Both the position numbers and the translations under genes were made by a program. A DNA stretch of 7,653 nucleotides from Phototrophicales bacterium (lineage in GTDB: Bacteria > Chloroflexota > Anaerolineae > Aggregatilineales > Phototrophicaceae). The stretch is taken from positions 1-7,653 of the forward strand of contig PGTJ01000110.1 of NCBI GenBank assembly GCA_002794515.1. Direction: 5' to 3'. Below, piece after piece: positions 1-7,219 of this stretch. Every line of letters begins with the position of its first letter. Within the stretch, counting starts at the first letter, position 1. The notes beneath the pieces are model-generated. The model saw only the letters and a list, made by a program, of their open reading frames with translations. It made no database searches and was not told the DNA's origin.

Positions 1-108
1 CAAAAACGCTACGATTATGATGACGATGATGATGATTATCGTCACCGCGATGGTGATTATCATAAAAAGAAGCGCAAATCGTGGTTGGGCGAATTATTCG
101 ACTTTTAA
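1..108 (+). CDS. C-terminal tail of a probable zf-TFIIB zinc-ribbon protein (5' truncated by the window)
   Basis: Frame 1 is open from the first base to a TAA at 106-108, giving 35 residues of a protein whose start lies outside the window. The visible part is low-complexity: a run of six Asp (residues 7-12) among Tyr, Arg and His, then a basic patch HKKKRK, then the ending SWLGELFDF. From memory of the family, small bacterial zf-TFIIB domain proteins (an N-terminal CxxC zinc ribbon followed by a charged, His/Asp-rich linker) commonly end with a basic cluster plus a short motif like S-F/W-L-x-E-L/I-F-D-F, and this tail matches well. The zinc ribbon itself is not visible, so the assignment rests on the tail alone. 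The family's biochemical role is poorly defined. The gene converges on the downstream minus-strand gene and is not part of the Mrp operon. Confidence 0.55.
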   Translation, partial: QKRYDYDDDDDDYRHRDGDYHKKKRKSWLGELFDF

Positions 109-117
109 CCCCATATC

Positions 118-144
118 CGCTAGGGGCTTCAAAATCCCCTAGCG
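118..144. terminator. Hairpin between convergent genes, possible bidirectional terminator
   Basis: A perfect 9-bp inverted repeat, CGCTAGGGG (118-126) and CCCCTAGCG (136-144), encloses a 9-base loop. It sits in the 40-base gap between the TAA at 108 and the minus-strand TGA at 149-151, which is where a shared terminator would lie. Neither strand has a T-run right after the stem, so it is not a textbook intrinsic terminator. It may instead stall polymerase weakly or protect the 3' ends of both transcripts. Confidence 0.55.
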
Positions 145-148
145 CACC

Positions 149-2176
149 TCAGCGCCTGACGACAATCACCGCATAATAATTCACACCATTGCCCGATGTA
201 CTCAATCCAATGCCGATTTCATCGAATGTCTCATCTAAAAATAATTGGGCGAAGGTGCTCTCTCTGTTCTTCCACACATTAAATGCCCCTTGTGCATCTA
301 ATTGCGAACCAAACGCCGACCAATAATAATAATAATCGAAGAAATAATTGAGCGATGTCATCCGTTCTGGAAAGCGCCCCATATCGTGACCATCCACATC
401 ATCGCGGGATGCCATCATCTGGCTGTTGGATTGAGCATCGCGCATGACCAATTCATTGGTCAACAAAGGTGGTAGTTGATAGCGGGCGCGTTCATCATTA
501 ATCAGTTGGATGAGGCGGGTGATATTTTCGCGCCGTTCCGCCTCTAGTTGTTCAGCACTCAAGCCTTGTATATCGCCGATAGATTTGAGCCATTGTAACC
601 ATTGCCCCGTGACCCGATTATTAAAAATTTCGCCATTACTGCTATTGGTCAAGACGATAATCGCATGACGTTTATCGGGCAAGATCTGAAAATACGACCG
701 AAAACCCGGTGTAGACCCTGTATGATTGGGGATAATTGTGCCTTGCCAATTAGTCAGGTAAAATCCCAAGCCATATTGCTCATTTGTGCCTTCGGCGGGC
801 GACATCATCAGCTTGATGCTACCCTTGCTCAGGATGTTGGGCGTATTTTCATCGGCTAACATGGCGACTATCCAGCGCGCAAAATCGGGGACACTGGTAT
901 GTAGCCCCGCGGCGGTTAAATCGACCATCATCTGAAAATCTGGCAAGGGGTCGCCTGCTTCGTTATGCCCAGTGGCGTGGATGCGCTGAATATCGGGGCG
1001 CAAATAAAAATCGCTCATCCTCATGCCGAGCGGCTCAAAAATATGGCAACGGGCGTAATCGGCGAATGGTTCACCTGTGACTGTTTCTAAGAACAATTGC
1101 AATACACTATATCCCCCGTTGGAATAAGCGAATGTCGTCCCTGGCGGATTTTCGAGTGTCACTGCCCGCCCTCTACGACCGATCCCGTTGAGGCTGTCGA
1201 TGAGGGATGGGAGCGGTGAATAATTTTCGCCAAAAATTGGTGAATTGGCTGTTGGGAAACCCGCCGTATGGCTCATCAACCGATACGGTGTAATGCCATG
1301 AATATCATATGGTGTATCGGGTCGCCATGTGTTGATGACATCAAAAACGGGTGTATCTAATGTTATCACCCCATGTTCCACCAATTGCATGGTGGCAACA
1401 CTGGCAATCGGTTTGGAGAGCGATGCCACACCAAAAACCATATCCGTGGTCATACGGGCATATGTCCGTGCATCACGATAACCGTATGCCCGAACCCACA
1501 CAAATTCGCCACTGTCGATTAAACCAATCACAGCACCTGGGACGATAGCATCATTCAGCCAATTTTGGACCAAGGTGTCGTATAAATCGGTCAAGACACG
1601 AATTTGAGCAACCCGCTCTGGCGATTTTGACGAGGTGAGATCTTGACCAGCGATGGCATAGGGTGGAATTGGATTGGCACATGGTGCGGGCATGGTGGTT
1701 GGCAAGACCGACTCGCCCCGTCTGGCGAGGAGTATCATCATATATGAATCGCCATATCGGTCGATATAATACCCTGTGCCAATCTCGGTGAATTCTGTCG
1801 AGAGCATATCATTGCGATAATTGGTCATCCATGTGGCGACCACGTCATTCATATCGCGCATATTTGCCTGCATGACATACCAAAATGTGGCATAACGATA
1901 TGCTTCGGCATTCAGTAACCTGCCAACACTATCGATGGAAATCGCACTATAACTTCCGGTAATCCCGACTGTTTCGATGCTACTCTGAGCCACCCGCGAT
2001 AACACCTCGCTGAGGGTGAGGGCAGGGGCGTTATTGTCTTCACGAGCGCGATTCACTGCCTCAAATAACAATGTACGGTTGGTGTCTTGTGTCACCTGTG
2101 TGCTGTTTGGCGCAAAAATGCCCAGCAGAAAGACCGAAAGAATTGTCGCCAATAGCCATTTTTGCCATGTATTCAT
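149..2176 (-). CDS. Exported serine hydrolase (beta-lactamase/PBP-like family) flanked by two CAP-like domains
   Basis: This 675-residue protein begins with a short basic N-terminus and a hydrophobic stretch (about residues 7-21), so it is probably secreted or anchored by its N-terminus. Residues about 190-530 form a beta-lactamase-family (PF00144-type) serine hydrolase domain. They carry the three expected motifs: SLSK (Ser252 nucleophile, Lys255), YSN (Tyr351-Asn353) and HTG (485-487). Members include class C beta-lactamases, D-amino-acid peptidases and esterases, and the substrate cannot be told from sequence. Residues about 31-153 and 548-675 each look like a divergent CAP (SCP/YkwD) domain. 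Each has an N-R/E-A-R helix start, a W near the middle, an F-x-E-I-G-x-G strand and a final aromatic strand ending in RR. Only the C-terminal copy keeps a plausible CAP histidine (His597). Only two cysteines occur (166 and 377), so a disulfide is possible. The ATG at 2176 fits because the signal segment starts there and GAGGGTGAG lies 6 bases upstream. The gene is divergent from the Mrp operon with no evident functional link. Confidence 0.88.
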   Translation of the reverse strand: MNTWQKWLLATILSVFLLGIFAPNSTQVTQDTNRTLLFEAVNRAREDNNAPALTLSEVLSRVAQSSIETVGITGSYSAISIDSVGRLLNAEAYRYATFWYVMQANMRDMNDVVATWMTNYRNDMLSTEFTEIGTGYYIDRYGDSYMMILLARRGESVLPTTMPAPCANPIPPYAIAGQDLTSSKSPERVAQIRVLTDLYDTLVQNWLNDAIVPGAVIGLIDSGEFVWVRAYGYRDARTYARMTTDMVFGVASLSKPIASVATMQLVEHGVITLDTPVFDVINTWRPDTPYDIHGITPYRLMSHTAGFPTANSPIFGENYSPLPSLIDSLNGIGRRGRAVTLENPPGTTFAYSNGGYSVLQLFLETVTGEPFADYARCHIFEPLGMRMSDFYLRPDIQRIHATGHNEAGDPLPDFQMMVDLTAAGLHTSVPDFARWIVAMLADENTPNILSKGSIKLMMSPAEGTNEQYGLGFYLTNWQGTIIPNHTGSTPGFRSYFQILPDKRHAIIVLTNSSNGEIFNNRVTGQWLQWLKSIGDIQGLSAEQLEAERRENITRLIQLINDERARYQLPPLLTNELVMRDAQSNSQMMASRDDVDGHDMGRFPERMTSLNYFFDYYYYWSAFGSQLDAQGAFNVWKNRESTFAQLFLDETFDEIGIGLSTSGNGVNYYAVIVVRR
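322..336. repeat. Short (AAT)5 trinucleotide repeat inside the serine hydrolase gene
   Basis: Five perfect AAT units lie in the coding region of the C-terminal CAP-like domain. On the minus strand they encode part of an aromatic run, FFDYYYYW (residues 612-619). Length changes by slippage in units of three would keep the frame and alter the number of tyrosines. The tract is short, so this may be chance codon use. Confidence 0.6.
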
Positions 2177-2208
2177 CTAATACTCACCCTCATCACGCCC
2201 GATTTACA

Positions 2209-2236
2209 TTGAAATATACCATAACACCGTTATAAT
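2209..2236 (+). promoter_or_regulatory. Sigma70-type promoter of the Mrp antiporter operon
   Basis: TTGAAA (2209-2214) and a perfect TATAAT (2231-2236) are separated by 16 bases, close to the ideal housekeeping promoter. Initiation near 2243 would give a leader of about 30 bases. This leader holds a good ribosome binding site, GAGGA (2261-2265), 8 bases before the mrpA ATG at 2274. The following genes are nearly contiguous, so this is the likely promoter for the whole operon. Confidence 0.72.
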
Positions 2237-2241
2237 CTGAA
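2213..2241 (-). promoter_or_regulatory. Candidate leftward promoter for the serine hydrolase gene
   Basis: Read on the minus strand, TTCAGA (complement of 2236-2241) and TATATT (complement of 2213-2218) are separated by 17 bases. They match the sigma70-type -35 and -10 boxes at 4 of 6 and 5 of 6 positions. Transcription would begin near 2206 and leave a leader of about 30 bases before the ATG at 2176. The boxes are weaker than those of the rightward promoter, which they overlap. Confidence 0.45.
2221..2233. promoter_or_regulatory. Small palindrome in the divergent promoter core, possible operator
   Basis: ATAAC (2221-2225) and GTTAT (2229-2233) form a perfect 5-bp inverted repeat with a 3-base centre. 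It covers the spacer and the first half of the rightward -10 box, and also the spacer of the leftward candidate. A bound dimeric regulator could block both promoters. A repeat this short can arise by chance in AT-rich promoter DNA, and no regulator gene is in the window. Confidence 0.25.
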
Positions 2242-2273
2242 CAATGTGCCGACTTCTTGTGAGGATCTTCTGA

Positions 2274-5252
2274 ATGGAAATACTCATCTTAAACCTTACG
2301 CCATTTATTTTGTCGTTGCTTTTTGCCTTACCCATCACCCAACGGATAGGGAAGCCTGTACAATGGGGCTGGGCGACAGGGACGGTGATGACGACACTAT
2401 TTATTATATCGCTAACTCTGCTCCCACAGATTTTAGAAAATGGCGCTTTTTCTACGACTATCACCTGGGTCCCAGAATTGGGTTTGCAATTTAGTTGGTA
2501 TGTCGATGGTCTGAGCCTGATGTTCATGCTGATTGTCACGGGCATTGGCATCGCCGTCTTTTTATATGCGGGTTATTATCTCGATGACCCCGCAGATCTC
2601 GCCCGTTTTTATAGTTATCTGTCTGCCTTCACAGGGGCGATGCTGTTGGTGGTGATGGCGGGAAACCTGATTTTGTTGTTCATCGCATGGGAAGCCACAT
2701 CGCTCACATCGTTCTTTCTAATTGGCTTCAAAGGCGCGAAATATGAAGATGCACGAATTGGTGCGAGTCGGGCATTGGTCATCACCGCCGCAGGTGGTTT
2801 GGCGATGTTTGTTGGCTTGGTCTTGATGGGGACAGCCGGTGGTAGCTTTGAATTCGCCGATTTGCTCAGCAAAGATGCGGGCAAATTGCTCCGTGACCAT
2901 GCGTGGTATCCCGCCATGACCATCCTGATTATGCTTGGATGCTTCACTAAGTCTGCCCAATTTCCGTTTCATTTTTGGTTGCCAGGGGCGATGAGCGCAC
3001 CATCACCCGCCAGTGCCTTTTTGCACTCGGCTACGATGGTGAAAGCAGGTGTGTATCTGCTCTTTCGGTTGTATCCGACATTGGGCAATACCCCCCTGTG
3101 GCGCGATGTCCTGTTGGTTATCGGTCTGGCGACCATGACCATCGGCGCAGTGTTCGCTATCCGCAAGCGCGACCTCAAAGGTTTATTGGCATATACCACT
3201 ATCAGCATGTTGGGGACATTCGTGGCGCTCATCGCCTTGCCACATGCGGAGGGCTTAAAAGCCGCGGCATTGGGCATTATCGCCCATGCCCTATACAAAG
3301 GCACATTCTTCATGTTGGCTGGCACGGTCGAACATGCCACTGGCACGCGCAATCTGGATGAATTGGGTGGTTTGCGAAAATTATTGCCCATCCCCACCGC
3401 CATCGCCTTCACCGTTGGTTTATCGATGGCGGGCTATCCACCACTGGTCGGGTTTGTTGGTAAAGAGTATTTGCTCGATGCCATGTTGCCACAAACGGGC
3501 ATCGGCATCATCCCCATCGCTTTGGTGTTCATCAGCGCCATCCTCAACGGCACGGCGGCGTTACTTTTTGCTTGGGATGTATTCATCAGCCGTCCAGACC
3601 GCCAATACGATCATTTCCATGCCCCACCATTCGGGATGCACATCGGTCTGATTGGGCTGGCGCTCGCCTCGTTGCTGTTTGGTGTGCTGATTGCCCCATT
3701 ATTAGACCCACTCTTAGAGGCGGTATTGGGTAAGCATCCACATCTGCACCTTATCCCCACCGAAATCAACGCCGCCGTGTTATTGAGCGTGTTGGCATTG
3801 GTCGGCGCGCCCACCTTCTTTATACTGCGGTCATTGTGGATGCCGATGAAAGGGATACGCCTTCTCAGTGGGGCAGAAATTTATGCGGGCATCATCAAAG
3901 GGGTCGAGTCTTTTGGTGATTTATTGCTCACATCACAAAATGGCAAATTGCGTTATTATCTGATTGCCATCTTGGGCGTGGTAGCAATTATGATGTTCTT
4001 AGGTGGGTATGAAGTCGCCCGCCCGTTGAGCATCATATTCCAAGATCCCGTCACCGATATCCTCAAATTGACGATGATTATCTTGGCAATCGGCGCGACA
4101 TTCGCTTCAATTATCATTCGCGCTCATGTCATGGCAGTCTTGGCATTGGGTGTGGCGGGATATGCCATTGGGGTCTTATTCCTGCTCGAACCCGCACCCG
4201 ATGTGGCATTGGTGCAAATTTTGGTCGAGACGATGGTCACAGTGCTGATTATCCTGATGGTTGCACGCATCGGTATACTCCAACGCAAAAAAGCACAAGA
4301 CTTGTTGTGGAAAGGCACAAAAAAATGGGGGCAATTTGGTATTATCCGCGATGCCTTCATCTCGATTGTCATCGGTGGGAGTGTGGCATTGTTCGCCATC
4401 GCCGCCGTCAACGATCGGGATGGTCGCATTCAACAAGTCAAACAGGTGGCATCAGAAGAGCTACCCTTATCGGGCGCGAATGATATTCTGCGCCCCATTA
4501 GCCTGTGGCATTTGCAAAATGCTTATCCCAAAACACAAGCAACCGATGTGGTCGGCGCGATTATCACCGATTTTCGTGGCACAGATACCCTCATCGAAAT
4601 CATGGTCTTTAGCGTGGCTTCGCTGGGGCTACTCACCCTCATGACACTGCCCGTTGGGCGCGAGGTGCTTTTTGGCGAAAATATGGATGAATTGATGAAA
4701 CAAGTCGCCAAAGAACGCTTTCCAGACCAAGAAGAAGAGGTCATCAATTTAGACCCCACCAAACGCAGTCGGGAGTATTACCGCAAAGTGACCGATAAAT
4801 ACCAATTTGAAAATTTATCCACGCCACTCACGCGCACAGTCGCCCAAATTGTGTTTCCCTTCGCCTTATTGCTCTCTGTGGCGCAGATCCTATATGGCGG
4901 AAGCGCCCCTGGCGATGGTTTTACCGCGGGCGTAGTCAGTGGTTTGGCGGTGGCATCGTGGTATGTGGTGTTCGGATATTTCGAGGCGCGCTTGCGCTTG
5001 CGCTGGCTTCATGCCGGGCGGTTGATTGTGGCGGGGTTGAGCATTGCCTTCATCAATGCTAGCCTCGGTCTGATCACTGGTGGTGCGTTTTTTGGCAATA
5101 TCGCCTTTGATGGTGGTCAAGCACCTGCCGATTTACACCTGACCACCAGTGTCGTATTCGAGTTTGCCATCTACTTGGTCGTGTTTGGTGGTGTGGTGAG
5201 CATCATGAATGCCATTTCGCATCCGCGTGATTTAGAAGAATGGGGGCTTTAA
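2274..5252 (+). CDS. mrpA: Mrp-type Na+/H+ antiporter, fused subunits A and B
   Basis: This 992-residue polytopic membrane protein is the largest subunit of the Mrp (Mnh/Pha/Sha) cation/proton antiporter. Residues about 1-500 form the NuoL/ND5-like proton-translocating module. Its conserved charged residues lie in the expected motifs: Glu140 in AWEATSLTSF, Lys226 in TKSAQFPFHFWLPGAMSAP, His251 and Lys257 in HSATMVKAG, and Lys397 in PPLVGFVGKE. Residues about 555-670 resemble the MbhD/DUF4040 part (EPAPDVALVQILVET, 639-653). Residues about 690-795 resemble MbhE, with the signature DFRGTDTLIE at 766-775. Residues about 855-980 are an MnhB domain (GGSAPGDGFTAGVVSGLA), so MrpB is fused to the C-terminus, as in group 2 (Pha-like) operons. 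A charged linker (about 798-853) joins the parts. The usual MrpB motif PGGGF reads PGDGF here. The start is supported by GAGGA 8 bases upstream. mrpC follows 3 bases after the stop. The family assignment is firm, but the transported cation cannot be read from sequence. Confidence 0.95.
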   Translation: MEILILNLTPFILSLLFALPITQRIGKPVQWGWATGTVMTTLFIISLTLLPQILENGAFSTTITWVPELGLQFSWYVDGLSLMFMLIVTGIGIAVFLYAGYYLDDPADLARFYSYLSAFTGAMLLVVMAGNLILLFIAWEATSLTSFFLIGFKGAKYEDARIGASRALVITAAGGLAMFVGLVLMGTAGGSFEFADLLSKDAGKLLRDHAWYPAMTILIMLGCFTKSAQFPFHFWLPGAMSAPSPASAFLHSATMVKAGVYLLFRLYPTLGNTPLWRDVLLVIGLATMTIGAVFAIRKRDLKGLLAYTTISMLGTFVALIALPHAEGLKAAALGIIAHALYKGTFFMLAGTVEHATGTRNLDELGGLRKLLPIPTAIAFTVGLSMAGYPPLVGFVGKEYLLDAMLPQTGIGIIPIALVFISAILNGTAALLFAWDVFISRPDRQYDHFHAPPFGMHIGLIGLALASLLFGVLIAPLLDPLLEAVLGKHPHLHLIPTEINAAVLLSVLALVGAPTFFILRSLWMPMKGIRLLSGAEIYAGIIKGVESFGDLLLTSQNGKLRYYLIAILGVVAIMMFLGGYEVARPLSIIFQDPVTDILKLTMIILAIGATFASIIIRAHVMAVLALGVAGYAIGVLFLLEPAPDVALVQILVETMVTVLIILMVARIGILQRKKAQDLLWKGTKKWGQFGIIRDAFISIVIGGSVALFAIAAVNDRDGRIQQVKQVASEELPLSGANDILRPISLWHLQNAYPKTQATDVVGAIITDFRGTDTLIEIMVFSVASLGLLTLMTLPVGREVLFGENMDELMKQVAKERFPDQEEEVINLDPTKRSREYYRKVTDKYQFENLSTPLTRTVAQIVFPFALLLSVAQILYGGSAPGDGFTAGVVSGLAVASWYVVFGYFEARLRLRWLHAGRLIVAGLSIAFINASLGLITGGAFFGNIAFDGGQAPADLHLTTSVVFEFAIYLVVFGGVVSIMNAISHPRDLEEWGL

Positions 5253-5255
5253 GAG

Positions 5256-5669
5256 ATGAATATCATATTCGCAATTGCCACAGGCATTATGTTTGGTCTT
5301 GGTGTGTTTCAATTATTGCGTCGAGATTTAATCAAAATGGCGATGGGCTTTTATATCTTGTTCACCGCCATTAATTTCTTCTTTTTAGCGGTCGGTGTAT
5401 TCGATGGCAATGTCCCCGCTTATGTCGCCCCAAAAGATGACGGTGTATCACCCCTCTATTTAGACAATGGCGAGGTGGTCGCCCGCGACATCGGCATGAC
5501 CGACAACCCACAACCCGCCCGACCGAGTGACCCGTTGGTACAAGCCTTGTTGCTCACGGCAATCGTCATCAGTTTTGGCTCTTTTGCCCTGTTGCTCGGA
5601 TTAATCAACGTGGCATCTGTCCGTTTTAAGACGCTCGATTCTGACCAAGTGAACAATCTCAAAGCCTGA
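5256..5669 (+). CDS. mrpC: Mrp-type Na+/H+ antiporter subunit C (NuoK-like)
   Basis: This 137-residue protein has three predicted membrane segments (about 2-20, 28-49 and 94-119). It belongs to the MrpC/MnhC family, homologous to NuoK of complex I, and contributes to the proton path beside MrpA and MrpD. The family signature DPLVQALLLTAIVI lies at 92-105, with SFG following, and almost copies the DPLPQALILTAIVISFG of Bacillus MrpC. The protein is longer than typical MrpC (about 113-125 residues). The extra length lies in the polar loop between the second and third membrane segments (about 51-91), which contains a charged stretch around DNGEVVARD. The start codon lies 3 bases after the mrpA stop. 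The purine-rich stretch before it (GGGGG at 5242-5246, within mrpA) may serve as ribosome binding site, or translation may be coupled to mrpA. Confidence 0.95.
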   Translation: MNIIFAIATGIMFGLGVFQLLRRDLIKMAMGFYILFTAINFFFLAVGVFDGNVPAYVAPKDDGVSPLYLDNGEVVARDIGMTDNPQPARPSDPLVQALLLTAIVISFGSFALLLGLINVASVRFKTLDSDQVNNLKA

Positions 5670-5683
5670 TAAAAGGATACCCT

Positions 5684-7219
5684 ATGCCCAATAACCCACT
5701 TGTTTTAGCCCCGGTATTTATCCCCTTACTGTTTGCTGTGCTAACACTCGGTGTTGCTCGTGTCAACACTAATAATAATACCGCTCAACGATATGTCGCT
5801 CTGCTCGGCTCTGCCATTGGCACCGCATTTGCTTTGGTCATTTTAGGGCAAAATTGGATGATTGCCCAAGCTGGTGATGCACAGGGTGCGGTGCAGGTGT
5901 ATCGACTCGGTGGATGGCAACCGCCGTATGGCATTATTTTCACTGTTGATTTGCTGAGTAGCATCTTCGCCGCTATGTCCTCTGTGGTGGTGACGGCGGG
6001 CATTTTATATGCCGTGCGATGCAAAGATAAATGTGTCACCTATCCCGCCTTTATGCCCTTATTTTTATGTATGGGCGGGTCGCTCATCGGCTGTTTTTAT
6101 ACAGGCGATATTTTTACCCTGTTCGTCTTTTTAGAATTGATGGTGCTGTCATCGGTGGTGCTGGTGGCAATATCCGATAATAAACTCGGTCTCGAAGCCG
6201 CTATCAAATATTTGATGATTAGCGCCACTGGCACACTCTTCTTGCTCATCGGCATCGCCGCCCTTTATGCCACATTTAGCACCTTGAATTTTGCCGATAT
6301 TGCCCGCCTTTTACAAACGGGTGAGCGCCCACTCTTGGCACAAGCCGCAACCGTCATGCTTGGGGCGGTATTTTTAGTCAAGAGCGCCGTGTTCCCCTTC
6401 CATTTTTGGCAACCCGATTTTCATACCACTGCCCCCACACCCGTGCATTCGGTGTTATCATCGGTCGTGGTCAAAGTCGGTGTATATGGCTTGTTGCGGA
6501 TGATAACCCTGCTCTTCACCGAAGAGGCGGCGCTCATCAACCAAATCTTAATGCTTTTGGGCATTGTCGGCATTTTCTTTGGTAGTTTAGGTGCATTACA
6601 GACATACGATGCCAAGCGCATGTTGGCGTATTCTACCTTTGGACAAATCGGCTTTATCTTAGTGGGTATCGGTTGGAATAACCCGATTGCCCTCATCGGC
6701 GCGATTATCTATGCCGTCAATCATGCCTTCATCAAATCGGCAATGCTCATGTTGGTCGGGGTGGTATCGAGCCGTAATACCATGAAAACCGCCAAAATCA
6801 AACATATTGCGGGTGTTGGCAAGCCATTTCCGTTAGTCGGTATATTATATTTTCTAGGAGGGATGGCGTTGGCGGGTGTGCCACCGTTGAACGGCTTCAT
6901 CAGCAAATTGGCATTGGTGCGCGGCGGTATTGAAACCCATGAGTGGTTGGCGTTGGGCTTGGCGGTGGCGGCGGGGATGATAACCCTGTTGTATGTCACA
7001 CGCACCTATGTCTTGATGTTCCAACAACAACCCAATGCCGATAGCGCCACCATCAAAGAAAAAGGCATGGGCGATAGCGCCTTCGCCCCATTTTTGTTGA
7101 TTAGCCTGTGTGTGTTGTTGGGGATTTTCGCCACCCCGTTGGTCGAATTGGTCACATTGGCTGTCTCGCAGATGAGTGACCCGTATATTTATATCCGAGC
7201 CGTTTTAGGAGCGTTGTGA
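5684..7219 (+). CDS. mrpD: Mrp-type Na+/H+ antiporter subunit D (NuoM/NuoN-like)
   Basis: This 511-residue protein has about 14 predicted membrane segments and belongs to the MrpD/NuoM/NuoN family of proton-translocating subunits. Conserved charged residues sit in the expected motifs: Glu151 in FVFLELMVLSS (the transmembrane-5 glutamate), Lys233 in FLVKSAVFPFHFWQPDFH, His255 and Lys264 in PVHSVLSSVVVKVGVY, His347 and Lys351 in NHAFIKSAMLM, and Lys408 in PPLNGFISKLAL. Length is near the family norm (about 490-510). The PFHFWQPDFHTTAPTPV stretch fits MrpD better than MrpA, which has PFHFWLPGAMSAP. AAAAGGA (5671-5677) lies 6 bases before the ATG. The gene starts 14 bases after mrpC and its stop codon shares one base with the mrpE start. 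In the complex it pairs with MrpA as the second antiporter-like subunit. No truncation or frame disturbance is visible. Confidence 0.95.
   Translation: MPNNPLVLAPVFIPLLFAVLTLGVARVNTNNNTAQRYVALLGSAIGTAFALVILGQNWMIAQAGDAQGAVQVYRLGGWQPPYGIIFTVDLLSSIFAAMSSVVVTAGILYAVRCKDKCVTYPAFMPLFLCMGGSLIGCFYTGDIFTLFVFLELMVLSSVVLVAISDNKLGLEAAIKYLMISATGTLFLLIGIAALYATFSTLNFADIARLLQTGERPLLAQAATVMLGAVFLVKSAVFPFHFWQPDFHTTAPTPVHSVLSSVVVKVGVYGLLRMITLLFTEEAALINQILMLLGIVGIFFGSLGALQTYDAKRMLAYSTFGQIGFILVGIGWNNPIALIGAIIYAVNHAFIKSAMLMLVGVVSSRNTMKTAKIKHIAGVGKPFPLVGILYFLGGMALAGVPPLNGFISKLALVRGGIETHEWLALGLAVAAGMITLLYVTRTYVLMFQQQPNADSATIKEKGMGDSAFAPFLLISLCVLLGIFATPLVELVTLAVSQMSDPYIYIRAVLGAL

Noticed and set aside
19..36. GAT/GAC run that could be a microsatellite
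   Set aside because: It encodes six Asp in the acidic tail of the truncated protein and includes a GAC interruption. It is a normal low-complexity coding stretch.
602..1548. Plus-strand open frames of 85 and 65 codons (602-859 and 1351-1548)
   Set aside because: They lie opposite the strongly supported serine hydrolase gene, show no domain or signal sequence, and read as shadow frames.
149..2176. Calling the minus-strand gene an antibiotic-resistance beta-lactamase
   Set aside because: The motifs prove only the serine hydrolase superfamily. The large flanking domains and chromosomal context favour an envelope peptidase or esterase of unknown substrate.
4988..5004. GCGCTT hexanucleotide repeated nearly three times
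   Set aside because: It encodes an Arg-Leu-Arg-Leu-Arg stretch in a basic loop of MrpAB and is explained by the protein sequence. It is too short to count as a repeat element.
2204..5120. Many overlapping open frames on both strands within mrpA, including one of 147 codons on the minus strand
   Set aside because: mrpA is fully supported by family motifs along its whole length. The alternatives have shadow-like composition and no ribosome binding site that I can see.
2274..7219. Complex I (nuoL/nuoM/nuoK) or membrane-bound hydrogenase genes
   Set aside because: The fused MnhB domain, the gene order A-C-D-E, and an MrpE subunit with no complex I counterpart all point to an Mrp antiporter. No hydrogenase or quinone-module subunit is present in the window.
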